This document shows positions 21,700 to 33,650 of a DNA stretch of 64,000 nt, piece by piece. The notes below the pieces were generated by a model. The model saw only the letters and a program-made list of their open reading frames with translations, did no database searches and had not been told where the DNA came from. The DNA lies in assembly GCA_009760885.1 (NCBI GenBank), contig CM019693.1, positions 46,072,751 to 46,136,750 on the forward strand, read 5' to 3'. Source of the DNA: Achatina immaculata (lineage: Eukaryota > Mollusca > Gastropoda > Stylommatophora > Achatinidae). Position 1 is the stretch's first letter. Every line of letters begins with the position of its first letter. A program made the position numbers and the translations under genes.

Positions 21700-21960
21700 T
21701 TCATAGATCTCAGCTTGTATACTTTTTGAAGTAGCTGTTGGTCAGTTGGGGTTGGTGTATTCCTCATATAGCTTCACTTGAACTGATATAGGCATGGCCA
21801 CATCTGTTTTCTCTGCACATATATGTTGGGCATTCCTGCAGAATATATTCTCCTGTCATCCTACTAGGGCCACATTTGTTGGGCATTCCTGCAGACTATA
21901 TTCTCCTGTCATCTTATCAGGCTACATTTGCTTATGTCAGATCGATCTTGAGCCTGTACA
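21700..21960 (-). pseudogene. LINE C-terminal Cys-rich segment, partly duplicated
   Basis: The reverse strand reads RMTGEYILQECPTYMCREN, like the CxxxTxEHILxxCPxY end of RNase-H-bearing LINE proteins. A ~65-bp part (GTTGGGCATTCCTGCAGA onward) is directly duplicated at about 21826 and 21886. No other LINE domain is recognisable here. Confidence 0.5.
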
Positions 21961-22263
21961 TGATTAAATTATCAGGGTTAGGTCAGTGATTTTTGTCTTA
22001 TATACAAGTACATATTGTCAATTATTAAATTACCAGGACTGAGCCCAAAAATGATCCAGCAATGACACCTCCAGTTCCTGCACCACCGCCTCCTCCACCT
22101 TTGTAATAGTTACTGCCAGGACTTTGTGGTTTTTGTTGTGGGCTTCGTGGGACCTGCCTTCCATCTTTCTCCAAAGGTGATCTGAAGAGATTTCTTTGGA
22201 AATTATAAGTATTGTATCTTACTTGTCTGAACTGTCTGCTTTATTGTGAGAACTGTCTGCTGC

Positions 22264-23240
22264 TTTGTTACTGTTAGAGCTGTACTGTTCTTATTAGAGT
22301 GGTCTGCTGTATTGTTACTGTCAGAGCTGTACTGTTCTTATTAGATTGGTCTGCCATACTGTTCTTATTAGAGCAGTCTGCTGTATTGTTACTGTCAGAG
22401 CTGTACTGTTCTTATTAGATTGGTCTGCCGTACTGTTCTTATTAGAGCGGTCTGCTGTATTGTTAGTGTCAGAGCTGTCCTGTTCTTATTAGATTGGTCT
22501 GCCGTACTGTTCTTATTAGAGCGGTCTGCTGTATTGTTACTGCCAGAGCTGTACTGTTCTTATTAGATTGGTCTGCCGTACTGTTCTTATTAGAGCGGTC
22601 TGCTGTATTGTTAGTGTCAGAGCTGTCCTGTTCTTATTAGATTGGTCTGCCGTACTGTTCTTATTAGAGCGGTCTGCTGTATTGTTACTGCCAGAGCTGT
22701 ACTGTTCTTATTAGATTGGTCTGCCGTACTGTTCTTATTAGAGCGGTCTGCTGTATTGTTAGTGCAGAGCTGTCTGTTCTTATTAGATTGGTCTGCCGTA
22801 CTGTTCTTATTAGAGCGGTCTGCTGTATTGTTACTGTCAGAGCTGTCCTGTTCTTATTAGATTGGTCTGCCATACTGTTCTTATTAGAGCAGTCTGCTGT
22901 ATTGTTACTGTCAGAGCTGTCCTGTTCTTATTAGATTGGTCTGCCATACTGTTCTTATTAAAGCAGTCTGCTGTATTGTTACTGTCAGAGCTGTCCTGTT
23001 CTTATTAGATTGGTCTGCCGTACTGTTCTTAAAGCAGTCTGCTGTATTGTTAGTGTCAGAGCTGTCTCTTATTTTGTTACTTGTTAGAGCTGTCTGTTAT
23101 TGTCAGAGCTGTCTGCTGTTTGTTACTGTTCCAGCTGTACTGTTACACTGTTTTGTTACTGTTATGGCTGTCTGTTATACTGTTATTGTTAAAGTTATCT
23201 GTTGTTTTGCTATTAACTGAGCTGCTACTATATTATTTTT
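22264..23240. repeat. 74-bp tandem repeat, about 11 units, decaying to the right
   Basis: The unit has two similar halves (CTGTTCTTATTAGATTGG and CTGTTCTTATTAGAGCGG), so it arose by duplicating a ~37-bp ancestor. The period is 74 bp (for example 22642 and 22716). From about 23075 the units degenerate. 74 is not a multiple of three and all frames stay open for short runs; there is no sign of real coding. Confidence 0.9.
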
Positions 23241-23537
23241 GTTAGAGCAGTTTATACAATAAGAGAATACATAGACAATATGGCGAAAGAAGCAGAGAAA
23301 GCAGCAAAAACAGGAGACAACAAAATTCCATATAACATACAAAAGAGGCTAATGAGTATGATTTCATCCAAAGAAAGATCAGTCTTTAACAACACTGACA
23401 CCCTATTAACATCAAGTAAAGACCAAAAACAAATATGGGCCAAACACTTCCAAAAAATACTTAATCAACCACAGATAGACCTTGAAACCAACTTACCGGT
23501 CCCACAACTAAATGTCAAACTAGATCAAATTCATTAA

Positions 23538-26068
23538 TTCATTTGCATGTCCCTTGTGGAACTTTGCCTCACTAATAGCACTCCTGTAGGCCTCTCTGCT
23601 GTAAGCAAGATGGCCTGCTGCTAATGCATCCATTTGCAGATCATCAATGATGTCTTGCAGCCATCTTCACCTTGGTCTTCCTCTCTTTCTTTTTCCCATT
23701 ATGTACCCTTCCAAGACAGTTTTCTCTAGATTATCATGACGTTTAATGTGTCCAAAATATTTAAGTTTTCTCTCTTTAATCCTCTTTACTAGCCAGCCTT
23801 CTTCAATATTAAGTTCTTGTAGTATGGATATATTTGTTCTTTTTTGTGTCCATGGTATTTGAAGAACTCTTCTGTAGCATTTACATTCAAAGGCATTTAT
23901 GTGTTTCTTAGCTGTTTTGTTAAGTGTCCAGGTCTCACAGGCATATGTTGCGATGGGAAAGATGCAGACCCTTAAAAATCTTATTTTTGTAGTTCTGTCT
24001 GTTCCTCTTCACAGATTCTTTAGTTGTTTTATTTTTATGAAGAGTGATAGATGTCCTCCTTTTAATTTACCTCATTGTATCTCCATTATTAGCAGTGATC
24101 CAAGATATTCAAAACTCTCCACTTCTTCCAGTTTTTCCTCATTGATACATATATCAGCTGCCTTGTTTGTTTTGTCAGTTGTCATCAATTTAGTTTTCTT
24201 CACATTAAGATAGAGGTTTTGCTCTTCGCTATTCTTATGGACTGACATAATTAGTTTTTCCATTTCTTTTTGTGTTGTGGACAGTAATACTGTGTCATCA
24301 GCATATCTAATCTCTGGTATTTCATAACCTCCAATTGTTATGGCATCATAATATTCTTTGTCTACATCTTCTCTAACATTCCTCATTATATTTTCAGTAT
24401 ACAAGTTAAATAAGTAAGGTGACAATATGCACCCCTGACAGACCCCTTGTTTTATGTCAAACTAAGTTGTTGTTTCACCATTTATTCTTACTGCTGCTTG
24501 TTGGTCTAGATACAGCAGTGATGTTAATTGTATCAAATGTGTTGGAAATCCCATTTTTTCCATTATTTCCCACAGTTTCTGGTGTTGTACACAGTCAAAT
24601 GCCTTTGAGTAGTCTATAAAGAATAAATATAGATTCACATTAAACTCTCTGCACTTCTCTATTATTAATCTTATATTGAATATATGGACTCTTGATCTTC
24701 TTCCTTGCCTGAAACCAACTTGGACCATATTGACTTCTTCTATTTTCTTATGAAGTCTACCCATTATGATTTTTAACAGAATTTAATGGCATGACTAATC
24801 AGGGCAACAGTTCTGTAGTTTGTGCATAATTTCAGGTTACCCTTTTTTAGCAGTGGTATGAATACAGTTCTTTTCCATTCTTTTGGCCAAATACCTGAAT
24901 GCCATATCTTTTTACATAGTGCATGATAGATTGCAACAATGTTGCACATTCCTTTCCTCCTGCTTTAATGTTATCTCATCATATGGTGATTTACCATTTT
25001 TCAGATTCTTTATTGCCCATAAAACTTCTTCTATTGTCGGTTCGGGTTCTTTCTCCTCCAATAATAATTCACATTGTTGATTTCGGCTTTCACAGTCAGT
25101 TGTTTCATACATTCCTCTGCAATATTCCTAGAACTTCCTCTGTCTCTGTCAAGGTATTCCCCATCTTGTCACAAATTATATTTAGCTTAGGTGTGACAAT
25201 TCTCATCAATATCTTCATTTCTTTAAACATTTCACTGTCTCTTCCACACTTCTGATGCCATTCTATTCTTTCACAACAATCTTGTATGTATTGTTTTTTG
25301 TCTTTTCTTATGGTTCTTCGTACTTCTTTTGTTAAAGATTTATACTCCTCTTTGTTGTTGTTTGTCACTTTTCATTACGTCATTTCCCTGCGTTGTTTTA
25401 TCAGTTCTATTGTGCCTGCTGTAATCCATCCACTCTTTTGTGTTTTATTTACTGGAACCATGTCTTTAGCTGTTGTTATTAATATATCTCCGGCCTGTGT
25501 AGCCACATCATCTGACGTCATCTCCTCCTGTACAGCCATCAGGATTTCGAAACAGTTCTTCACTTCTATACCGTATTGTTCTGGTATTTTTGTAAGATCA
25601 AAGCGGAGTGGTCTTGATCCCATAACTGTCTTTTTTATCTTTATCTTTATGTCTGCTATTAATAGCTCATGGTCCGTGTCACAATCAGCACCTGGTAAAG
25701 TTTTTGCTGATGTTATACTTGATCTCCTCCTTCTCTGCACTAAAATGTAATCTATTTGATTCTTGGTTTTCCCATCAGGTGATGTCCATTTGTAAAGTCT
25801 TCTTGGATTTTGTTTAAAAAATGTGTTAGCAATCATTAGCTCATTTTCCATGCAAAAAACCATTAGACTGTCACCTGCCTCATTTCTATGTCCTATGCTA
25901 AATTTCCCTACAACATGTCCTTCATCTTCTGATCTTTCTGTACCAATCTTTGCATTAAAATCCTCCATTATTAATATAACATCATTTTTCCGTACCTGGT
26001 CTATCATCGTTTGCAGTGTGTTATAAAAGTCTTCTACTGCCTCTTCTTCTGCAGCAGAAGAAGCAGAA
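23538..26068 (-). mobile_element. LINE family D inserted in family A (imperfect 15-bp TSD)
   Basis: Flanks are GATCAAATTCATTAA (23523-23537) and GATGAAATTACATTAA (26069-26084), the same family-A site duplicated and diverged by one substitution and one indel. Reading right to left the element shows the back of an APE endonuclease (25375-26068), RT with QVGFRQGRRSR, FIDYSKAFDCVQHQKLWEIM and YADDTVLLSTT, a C-terminal domain, and a 3' end GGGACATGCAAATGAA. RTE-like by RT style and short tail. 5'-truncated within the endonuclease. Confidence 0.9.
24072..26068 (-). pseudogene. Family D endonuclease-reverse transcriptase, broken
   Basis: One ORF2-type protein in pieces. 26068-25375 is the longest open part: AEEEAVEDFYNTLQTMI, IMEDFNAKIG (endonuclease motif, with Glu where MGDFN is usual, so the catalytic Asp is kept but the Gly before it is changed), NQIDYILVQRR, PGADCDTDHELL (the catalytic Asp-His pair). 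25368-24912 holds the linker KEVRRTIRKDKKQYIQDC; 24764-24462 RT motifs 1-2; 24425-24072 the catalytic YADD. Breaks are a TAA/TGA-containing gap near 25370, one near 24780-24900 and one near 24440. It once encoded both nicking and copying functions. Confidence 0.85.
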
Positions 26069-27345
26069 GATGAAATTACATTAAATGAAATTGAAACAGC
26101 AGTAAATCTAACTTCTAACAATAAAGCACAGGTGAAGATGAAATAACAGCTGAAATGTTAAAAGCTCTTAATAGTGACAACATGAGACAACTACAGAGAA
26201 TGTTTAGTAAAATTTGGAAAGAAGGAAAGGTCTCTTCTAAATGGAAAAAAAGGAATCTTGTTAAAATACCAAAACAAGGCAACCTTAGCGACTGCGATAA
26301 TTGGAGAAGAGTAAACTTACTATTAGTTGTGCCAAAAGTATTTTATAAAGTCGTTCTGAATAGACTTAAAGATATAGTGGATATTACAAAGAGAGAAGAA
26401 CAAGCAGGATTTTGAAAAGGGAAAAGCTGCCTCAACCAGATCTTTACTCTAAGAATAATACTTGAAGAACATATTGAAAAGCAAAAACCATTAATACTGA
26501 ACTTCATAGACTTTAAAAAGGCATTTGATAGCATACACCGAGATTCATTGTGGAGAATTTTAAGACTATGGAATACCATCTAAAAGTGACAACAAGATCT
26601 TTACTACAGATATGTTTGTGTAGTCAACGCAGAAGGAATGAGTGGATGGTTCCAGATTGAAACAGGCGTGAAACAAGGATATATAGTATACTATCTCCCT
26701 TGCTTTTTGGAATTGCAATACTTCATGATGAAAAAATGCACAGGTAAAATTGGCATTGACTGGGTACGTGGGACCCAACTAGAAGATCTTGATTTTGCAG
26801 ATGACATAACTTTTATAACTGACAATGTGAATGTGATACAAGAAAAAACGGATACTGTGTCATCGCTGACTGGTAAAATAAGACTTGAAATTAACAAGGA
26901 AAAAAACTAAAATAATGAAACTTTCCATTAATCAAGAAGGAAAAATATACATAGAAGGAACAGTTGATGAAGCACACTAATCTGCATACCTCGGCAGCTA
27001 CATAGACCAGGATGGTGACACCAGGAATGTGCAAAAGCAGCGTTCACCTTCAAGAATCTTGAGAACATGGCATTCAAAAGTTATAAGCTCAAAAACCAAG
27101 TTAAGATTATTCAATTCAAATGTAATATCCACCCTCATTTATGCATGTGAAAGCTGGAAAACAACTAAAGAAATAGACAACAAATCAGACTCTTTTGAAA
27201 ACATACCTAATGAAAATACTCAGTATAAAGTGGAACAAATTCAAGAACAATGCAGAGATAAGACAGAGATAAGACAGAGATAAGACAGAGATAAGACAGA
27301 GATAAGACAGATGAGCAAACAACAACCTGTCTCATGGATGATTAG

Positions 27346-28417
27346 TGTAGCAGTATGTAGAAGGTAGACAGTGAACGTGAATTTTTTGTTAGTTAAAGGG
27401 GTACAATCTTGTCAAAAGTAATGTGTAAGAGTTTTTCACTGGACAGGCTAATTTTAGGATGGCAGAAATGGACCACAGTTTATCAGGAAAACCCAATCCT
27501 CAGGATGTCACTGAGTTAGATAAACACTGTGCTGCATATGAAATAAAAAGAAGAAGAAAGTAGACTTTCGGATGACTGTTAGGAATGGAAAAAAAAGGTT
27601 TAGGTCGGAGAGAGTTCCTTTGCTTCAGTCATAATGGGTTAGATGCTAGTTATGATGTTTCTGTGGAAGTTTGTGTGTGTTTGTCCTTTTCTTTAGGACA
27701 ATATATAGTACAGAGGTTCTCAAAATGTATATTGTCCTTTTTAGGACAGGTGCAGTATTTTTTTTTTGTGGTGATTTTGGTGACCTTGTGAGAGAAGTTA
27801 GTTTCTTCCATATACTGAAGTATGTGAATTGGCTTATTGCTATCACTGGTATTGTAATACTGAACTTACAGCTTCCAATGGCAAATCTTTGAATGCCGGA
27901 AGATATTGTGTTCAGGTTTGTAAAATTTTCCTGCCGTGCGGCAGAAGTAATTTTTCCTCATATCTCATATAATATCAGCCTCATCTTCCTCATCTCATAC
28001 AACATCAGCCTCATCTTCCTCATCTCATATAACATCAGCCTCATCTTCTACATCTCATATAACATCAGCCTTATCTTCCTCATGTTAAACTTTTGTCTGT
28101 GTGACATATATTTTTTAGACTGTTGCTTATTCACAAACGTTAATTGTTAAGTCACATGAATTGCCAGACTCAGTTTTGTGACCTTGTTGTCCTGCTGTTG
28201 GATTGCCTGGATTGTTTGGCAAAGTATGAGAGATTTAAAAAGATAGTTCAATCTGAAATTCACAATTATAACACTAGACAGCTTTTCCTGATAGCAGCAC
28301 TTATAAAAGGGATATCTTTCTACTAGTGACACGCTTAGCCCCGTGGTATAATATATCATATATAGCCACCTCTTCTTCTTACAAAGTAAACTAGAAGGAG
28401 AGGGCAACCATGCATAA
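27346..28417. mobile_element. Unidentified 1.07-kb insert in family A (possible solo LTR)
   Basis: Family-A sequence breaks at ATTAG (27341-27345) and resumes at ATCAG (28418-28422), the same consensus site, suggesting a 5-bp target duplication with one change. The insert begins TGTAGCAGTATG and ends near CAACCATGCA, so TG...CA ends like a solo LTR are possible. It contains a 30-bp minisatellite. No coding region or known LTR is recognised. Confidence 0.5.
27961..28090. repeat. 30-bp tandem repeat, four units
   Basis: Units of CTCATATAACATCAGCCTCA plus TCTTCCTCAT. The 30-bp period keeps one frame open (SYNISLIFLI), but nothing else supports coding. Confidence 0.9.
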
Positions 28418-28662
28418 ATCAGAAAAAGGAGATGGGCATATGTCAGTCACATGATGAGAAGAAACAGCTAGAGAATCCCCAAAAAAGCTATAAAGTGTTA
28501 CTCAACAGGCTGAAGAAAAAGGCTGACCATGTGAAACTCTAGAGAGGCCAAACTAGTAGGCATAAAATCCTTTGATGAGATTGAAAAGCTTGCCGATAAC
28601 AGGAAAAGTTGGCAAACTACCATGTGAGCAATATGTGACGTATAAGCCACGGGAAGGATGTA

Positions 28663-29348
28663 AGTTTATACAGTTCTTGTTAAAATTATTTGTTGTACCA
28701 TTATTGTTCAAAATGTCTTTTTACAATACAGATTGCTCATTATATTATTAAACTGGACTTACCACCAGTCTTAGGCATACTATCATGTTGTGACAACATT
28801 TAATTTTTTTATTTTGGTATCAGGCTTTCTATCCTGAACCAGCTCCACTTTTTCAATCTTTATTTTCTTTCTACAAAACTTAACAAATCTCCTCATAGAT
28901 TTATTTCTGAAGGTCCATACTTGAAAAAAAAAAACAAAACAAAATCAATGATTTTGAATATTAACTGGGTTCAAACCCAATCTTGAAAGTTTTGTATGAA
29001 GGTGACTCTAAAATCTGAATAGCTAGCTTTTATTTAAAAAAAAAAGTACTTGTAAAAGACACAGGTGGAAAAACACTATCAGCAGACCATACTACATGCT
29101 GACATATGGAACATTTTATGATCACTGTGTTTCAAATATCTAGATCTATGTGTAGGGTTAGTTTTGAGTTCTAGTTCTTTAGGGCAAGTTTGTTAGTTCT
29201 GAACTTATCTGTGTTCTAGTTTATTAAATCAATCCTAAAAGTTATCTATGCTCTATATGATTAAATTGAGCCTAAAATTATCTCATCACCACCACTGACA
29301 AGTGCAATTTTGGTAGGTGTTGGTAATTGTGCTTCTCTACAGATAAGT
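28663..29348. other. No gene seen; possible family-F scrap at the right edge
   Basis: AT-rich unique sequence. 29283-29345 (CACCACTGACAAGTGC...GTTGGTAATTGTGCTTCTC) resembles the reverse-strand 3' end of family F. Nothing else is supported. Confidence 0.4.
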
Positions 29349-30665
29349 AAAGGCAATCTTAGTGACTGTAACAACTGGAGAGGAGCAACCTATCAGTTGT
29401 GTCTAAAGTATTTTGCAAGGTCATTTTGAATAGACTCAAAGATATAGTGGATACCACAATGAGAGAAGAACAAGCAGGATTTCGAAAAGGGAGAAGCTGT
29501 CTCGACCAGATCTTTACTCTCAGAATAATACTTGAAGAACATATTGAAAAGCAGAAACCATTAATACTGAACTTCATAGATTTTAAAAAGGCATTTGATA
29601 GCATACACAGAGATTCATTATGGAGAATTTTAAGTCTATATGGAATACCATCTAAAATTGTCAACATCATTAAAGATTTCTACAATGGATATGTTTGTGC
29701 AGTCAAGACAGAAGAAGGGATGAGTGAATGGTTCCAGATTGAAACAGGTGTGAAACAAGGATGTATACTGTCTCCTTCACTTTTTGGGATTACAATAGAC
29801 TTCATAATGAAAAAATGCTGCACAGGTAACACAGGTATTGACTGGGTACATTGGACCCAACTAGAAGATCTTGATTTTGCTGATGACATAACTCTATCAG
29901 TAATAATGTGAATTCCATGCAAGAAAAAACAGATAGCCTGTCTTCACTGGCTAGCAAAATAGGACTTGAAATTAACAAGGACAAAACACAAATAATGAAA
30001 ATTCCTCTCAATCAAAATGGAAAAATACACATAGAAGGGACAGATATTGAAGAAGTCAATCAATTTGCATACCTTGGCAGCTACATAGACCAGGATGGTG
30101 ACACTAGAAAGGAAGTTAGGATCAGAATTGCAAAAGCAGCATCAATCTTCAAGAATCTTGAGAACATATGGAATTCAAAAGTTATAAGCACAAAAACCAA
30201 GTTAAGACTATTCAATTCAAATGTAATATCCACCCTCATTCATGCATGCGAAAGCTGGAAAACAACTAAAGAAATAGAAAAGAAATTAGACTCTTTTGAA
30301 AACAAATGCCTAAGGAAAATACTCTGCATCAAGTGGAATGAATTCAAGAACAATGCAGAGATAAGACAGATGACTGAACAACAACCAGTCTCATGGTGAT
30401 CAGGAAAAGGAGATGGACATATGTTGGTCACTTGATGAGAAGAAATGATCAGAGAATCCCAAAACAAGCTATCAAGTAGAACACAACAGGCCAAAGAAAA
30501 AGAGGCAGACCACATGAAACTCTGAAGAGGACATTGTTAAGAGAGGCCAAATTAACAGGCATAAAATCCTTTTTGATGAGGTTGAAAGACTCGCCGAAGA
30601 CAGGAAAAATTGGTAAACTACTTTGCAAGCCCTATGTGATGTTTAATGGCACGGGAAGGATAAAA
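29349..30665 (+). mobile_element. LINE family A, RT to 3' end
   Basis: 5'-truncated copy with well-kept RT: REEQAGFRKGRSCLDQIFTL, FIDFKKAFDSIHRDSLWRIL, ETGVKQGCILSPSLFGITI and the catalytic LDFADDITL (29399-29911), continued in another frame with EINKDKTQIMKI, YLGSYIDQDGDTRKEV, STLIHACESWKTT (29908-30399). One base is missing at 29895-29905, joining the two frames, and another near 30395 (CTCATGG-TGATC). It ends CACGGGAAGGATAAAAG. No convincing target duplication (at best ACAGAT). Confidence 0.9.
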
Positions 30666-31084
30666 GATATATAAGACAAGACAGATCTCAGTCCTTTCCA
30701 TTAGCACAGTTGACTTTTTTTCATGCCATAAAGTTAAACTGTTCATGATCTACTCTCCTCACCTTCATCTGCCCCTTTTCTCTTTTATCTTTGTTGTGAT
30801 ATTTTCAGATCCTTCAGGGTTGACCCAAGAATTTTTTACCTATAGCATTTATTTTGTACTAAATTATCAGGAGTGAGGGCAGTCTATGTTCTACTTTACT
30901 TAGGCTAGAATCATCACTGCTTTATCTAGTTTTTATCTAGGAAAGGTGTGTAACATTAGTGTATCTTCTACATGCTTCTGCTGCACATATAAAGCTCTTG
31001 GCATCATATCCGATGAGGAGTGTATAAAGCAGATTTACTTACCTTCCTGAGGTTCTTGGAGACTCACTACAACGGTGGAATCAA
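30666..31084. other. No gene seen
   Basis: Unique sequence between the LINE and a CpG-rich minisatellite. No feature supported. Confidence 0.4.
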
Positions 31085-31345
31085 CTTTTTACCAGCAGCA
31101 TCGCATAACGATATGGCGTCAATGATTTAACCAGCAGCGTCGCGTAAGCGTCAATGATTTAGCCAGCAGCGTCGCGTAACGATATGGCGTCAATGATTTA
31201 GCCAGCAGCGTCGCGTAAGCGTCAATGATTTAGCCAGCAGCGTCGCGTAACGATATGGCGTCAATGATTTAGCCAGCAGCATCGCGTAACGATATGGCGC
31301 CAATGATTTAGCCAGCAGCATCGCGTAACGATAGGGTGGTTCCTA
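31085..31345. repeat. CpG-rich 39/32-bp minisatellite
   Basis: Seven units of GCCAGCAGCGTCGCGTAACG plus ATATGGCGTCAATGATTT. A short form lacks the CGATATGG part (32 bp), and long and short forms alternate at first. Each unit has several CpG dinucleotides in an otherwise CpG-poor neighbourhood. Confidence 0.9.
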
Positions 31346-32297
31346 TGTGGTGCCACTGATTTAGTCATTACAGGTCGCTTATTCTTATAGAAATCTGTAC
31401 GCACCTTTTCCCTCCAGATGGTCCTCTACTTCCCCGCGGCATTTACAGGCAGCGTGGGGTTTTTTTTAATGTCTTTGTGGGGGAGAAGTGCAATAAGACC
31501 ATATGCTGACCATGTAGTCCGTTTTCTGTGGGAGGAAGAGGGACACGGAGAAGGAAATTCCCAAATATTATGGTCGTCTAGGAAATGTAGACGTCACCTT
31601 GTTTTGGGACCACGAATTCGCACCAGGAAGCACAATTTTTTTTTATAACAAAAAAGGCGAGAATGGCTTTATTCAGTGACGAAACAGACTGTCATTGCAT
31701 TTCCAATTTGGTTTTAAACCAAGTAGATGTTTACCCGCATTCGAGTACATTTAGACACTCTTCGGCAGTTGGGCTAACCGCTCTCTGACAAATGTGCATG
31801 TCTTTTACGCACATCATTTTTACCTACCATTTAGAGCGCTTTCTAGGCCAGTAGACATTTTGTATCGCGCAGAAAAGTGTAAGGTTCAGTTTTACAAAGC
31901 GACAGAGGAAAGTGAGTAGAAATGCAAATGATAGAAAGTATGAAAGATGAGAATATATAAATGAAAAAAAAGACATACATCCAATATTTCAGCGTCAGCC
32001 TTTTTCGAGGATTACATATAAAAACAACACAACACAAATAAAAAGAAGAAAAATGAAAAACGTAGCTTTGTGGCATCTTTCTTCAACAATGCGCCCTAAA
32101 GACGAGGCTGGTGGACCACAAAGGAAAACAATGTCAACCAATCTGTTGTCAGCAGCGGTGAAAGGGAGAAAACAATATGAGGGGTGGGGTAGGGCCGCAG
32201 GAAAGAGACCAGGAAGCAATATATAGCTGATTGCTGCCAGAGAAGAAGGGAGTTTGGGGGAGGGGGTAAAACTTGTTGCTGCAAGTTTACATTTTAT
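31346..32297. other. Unclassified sequence, no gene seen
   Basis: Mixed-composition sequence with more C+G than its surroundings at 31380-31650. Short open stretches exist on both strands but none has motifs, splice context or LINE homology. Confidence 0.4.
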
Positions 32298-33235
32298 AAC
32301 TTATGTTATATATCTTATATCCTTCCCGTGCCGTTAAACATCACATAGGGCTCGCAAGGTAGTGTGCCAATTTTTCCTGTCTTCGGTGAGTCTTTCAGTG
32401 AGAGAAGAACAATCAATACCTGTGTTACATGTGCAGCATTTTTTCATTATGAGGTCTACTGCAATTCCAAAAAGCAAAGGAGACAGTATACATCCTTGTT
32501 TCATGCCTGTTTCAATCTGGAACCATTCGCCCAACCATTCATCTATTTTTACTGCACAAACATATCCATTGTAGAGGTCCTTAATGATGCTAACAATTTT
32601 AGATGGTATTCCATATAGACTTAAAATTCTACACAATGAATGCTGTCATATGCCTTTTTTTAAGTCTATGAAGTTCAGTATTAATGGTTTCTGCTTTTCA
32701 ATATGTTCTTCAAGTATTATTCTTAGAGCAAAGATCTGGTCGAGACAGCTTCTCCCTTTTCGAAATCCTGCTTGTTTTCTCTCATTGCAGTATCCACTAT
32801 ATCTTTAAGTCTATTCAGAATGACTTTGCAAAATACTTTTGACACAACTGATACTAAGCATGAAATCCAATTGTTACAGTTGCTAAGGTTCCTTTTTTTT
32901 TGGGGGGGGAGGGGTATTTTAACGTTTCCTTTTTTCCATTTACAAGGACCTTTACTTCTGTCCAAATCTTATTAAACATTTTCTGTAATGTATCATGTTG
33001 TCACTATTGATAGCTTTTAACATTTCGGCTGTTATTTCATCTTCACCTGCAGCTTTGTTGTTAACTATTAAATTCACTGCTGTTGTTTCAATTCCATGCA
33101 ATGTAATTTCATCTAGGTTGACATTTAGTTGTGGGGTTGGTAAACCAGTTTCAAGGTTTATCAATTCTTTTGGGTGTGGTCGATTAAGTATTTCTTAGAA
33201 GTGTTAAGTTCATCTTTGCTTTTGGTCTTTACTTC
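32298..33235 (-). mobile_element. LINE family A, internally deleted
   Basis: Reverse-strand copy beginning with the family 3' end (TATATCCTTCCCGTGCCG). Reading right to left: NKAAGEDEITAEMLKAINSD, KGNVKIPL, VSKVFCKVILNRLKDIVDT, then RILSLYGIPSKIVSIIKDLY and ETGMKQGCILSPLLFG. After NTGIDC it jumps to RKNWHTTLRALCDV, so the catalytic FADD block and most of the C-terminus (~600 bp) are deleted at about 32395. Confidence 0.85.
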
Positions 33236-33388
33236 TTAGGTTGTAATGTTTATGTACTGAGGATGGTGTTTTCCATTTAATAGATTGTTAAATTTCTTTA
33301 GTCAATGCGGTTATCCAGAACATGTTCTCATTTCCTCCTGGAACAGCATCAGTCATGTATCGCGAAAATAAGCCCTCTCTCCTAAACC

Positions 33389-33650
33389 TTGGACAGAGTT
33401 AAACTGGTACTCATGGATCACCCCCATATTTTGACCATTAAGAATAGACTATTCTTTCATCTCCAACAGACTGAGCCAGATACACGTGAACTCTTTGGGG
33501 AACCCTCAATGGTGGCCTGCAGACGGGACAAAAACTTCAGGGACTTATTAGTTGGAAGTCGTCAGAGGACACTTTTTATGGTACCAGACGTTGTGGACGT
33601 TGTAGACATAACACTAGCCCGTTTGTTGTTGAGACTGTAATTCGCGCTGA
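33389..33650 (+). pseudogene. Penelope-like element fragment
   Basis: A frame reads PHILTIKNRLFFHLQQTEPD, then EPSMVACRRDKNFRDLLVGSR, corresponding to the DKNLKDLLVRS block at 8120-8460 and preceding sequence. It loses homology where the GC-rich rDNA island begins. Same family call and same caution as for the first fragment. Confidence 0.5.

Larger units (their letters stand above)
23259..28662 (+). mobile_element. LINE family A copy split by two later insertions
   Basis: AGTTTATACA occurs at 23249-23258 and 28663-28672, a perfect 10-bp target duplication for the whole 5.4-kb block. Family-A sequence is 23259-23537 (EYIDNMAKEAEKAAKTGDN; SKDQKQIWAKHFQKIL), 26069-27345 (RT with FIDFKKAFDSIHRDSLWRIL-like code and LEDLDFADDITFI, then STLIYACESWKTT) and 28418-28662 (C-terminus, 3' end CCACGGGAAGGATGTAAG). 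The gaps are a reverse-strand family-D LINE and an unidentified 1.07-kb insert. The RT frame has stops (for example 26413-26415), so it is dead. A GATAAGACAGA microsatellite at 27255-27310 lies in the last coding part. Confidence 0.9.

Noticed and set aside
22642..23220. Overlapping 72-94-codon frames in the 74-bp array
   Set aside because: Shadows of a stop-poor tandem repeat in several phases.
29340..30672. ACAGAT as target duplication of the A copy at 29349
   Set aside because: Only six bases and not flush with the element's left edge; could be chance.
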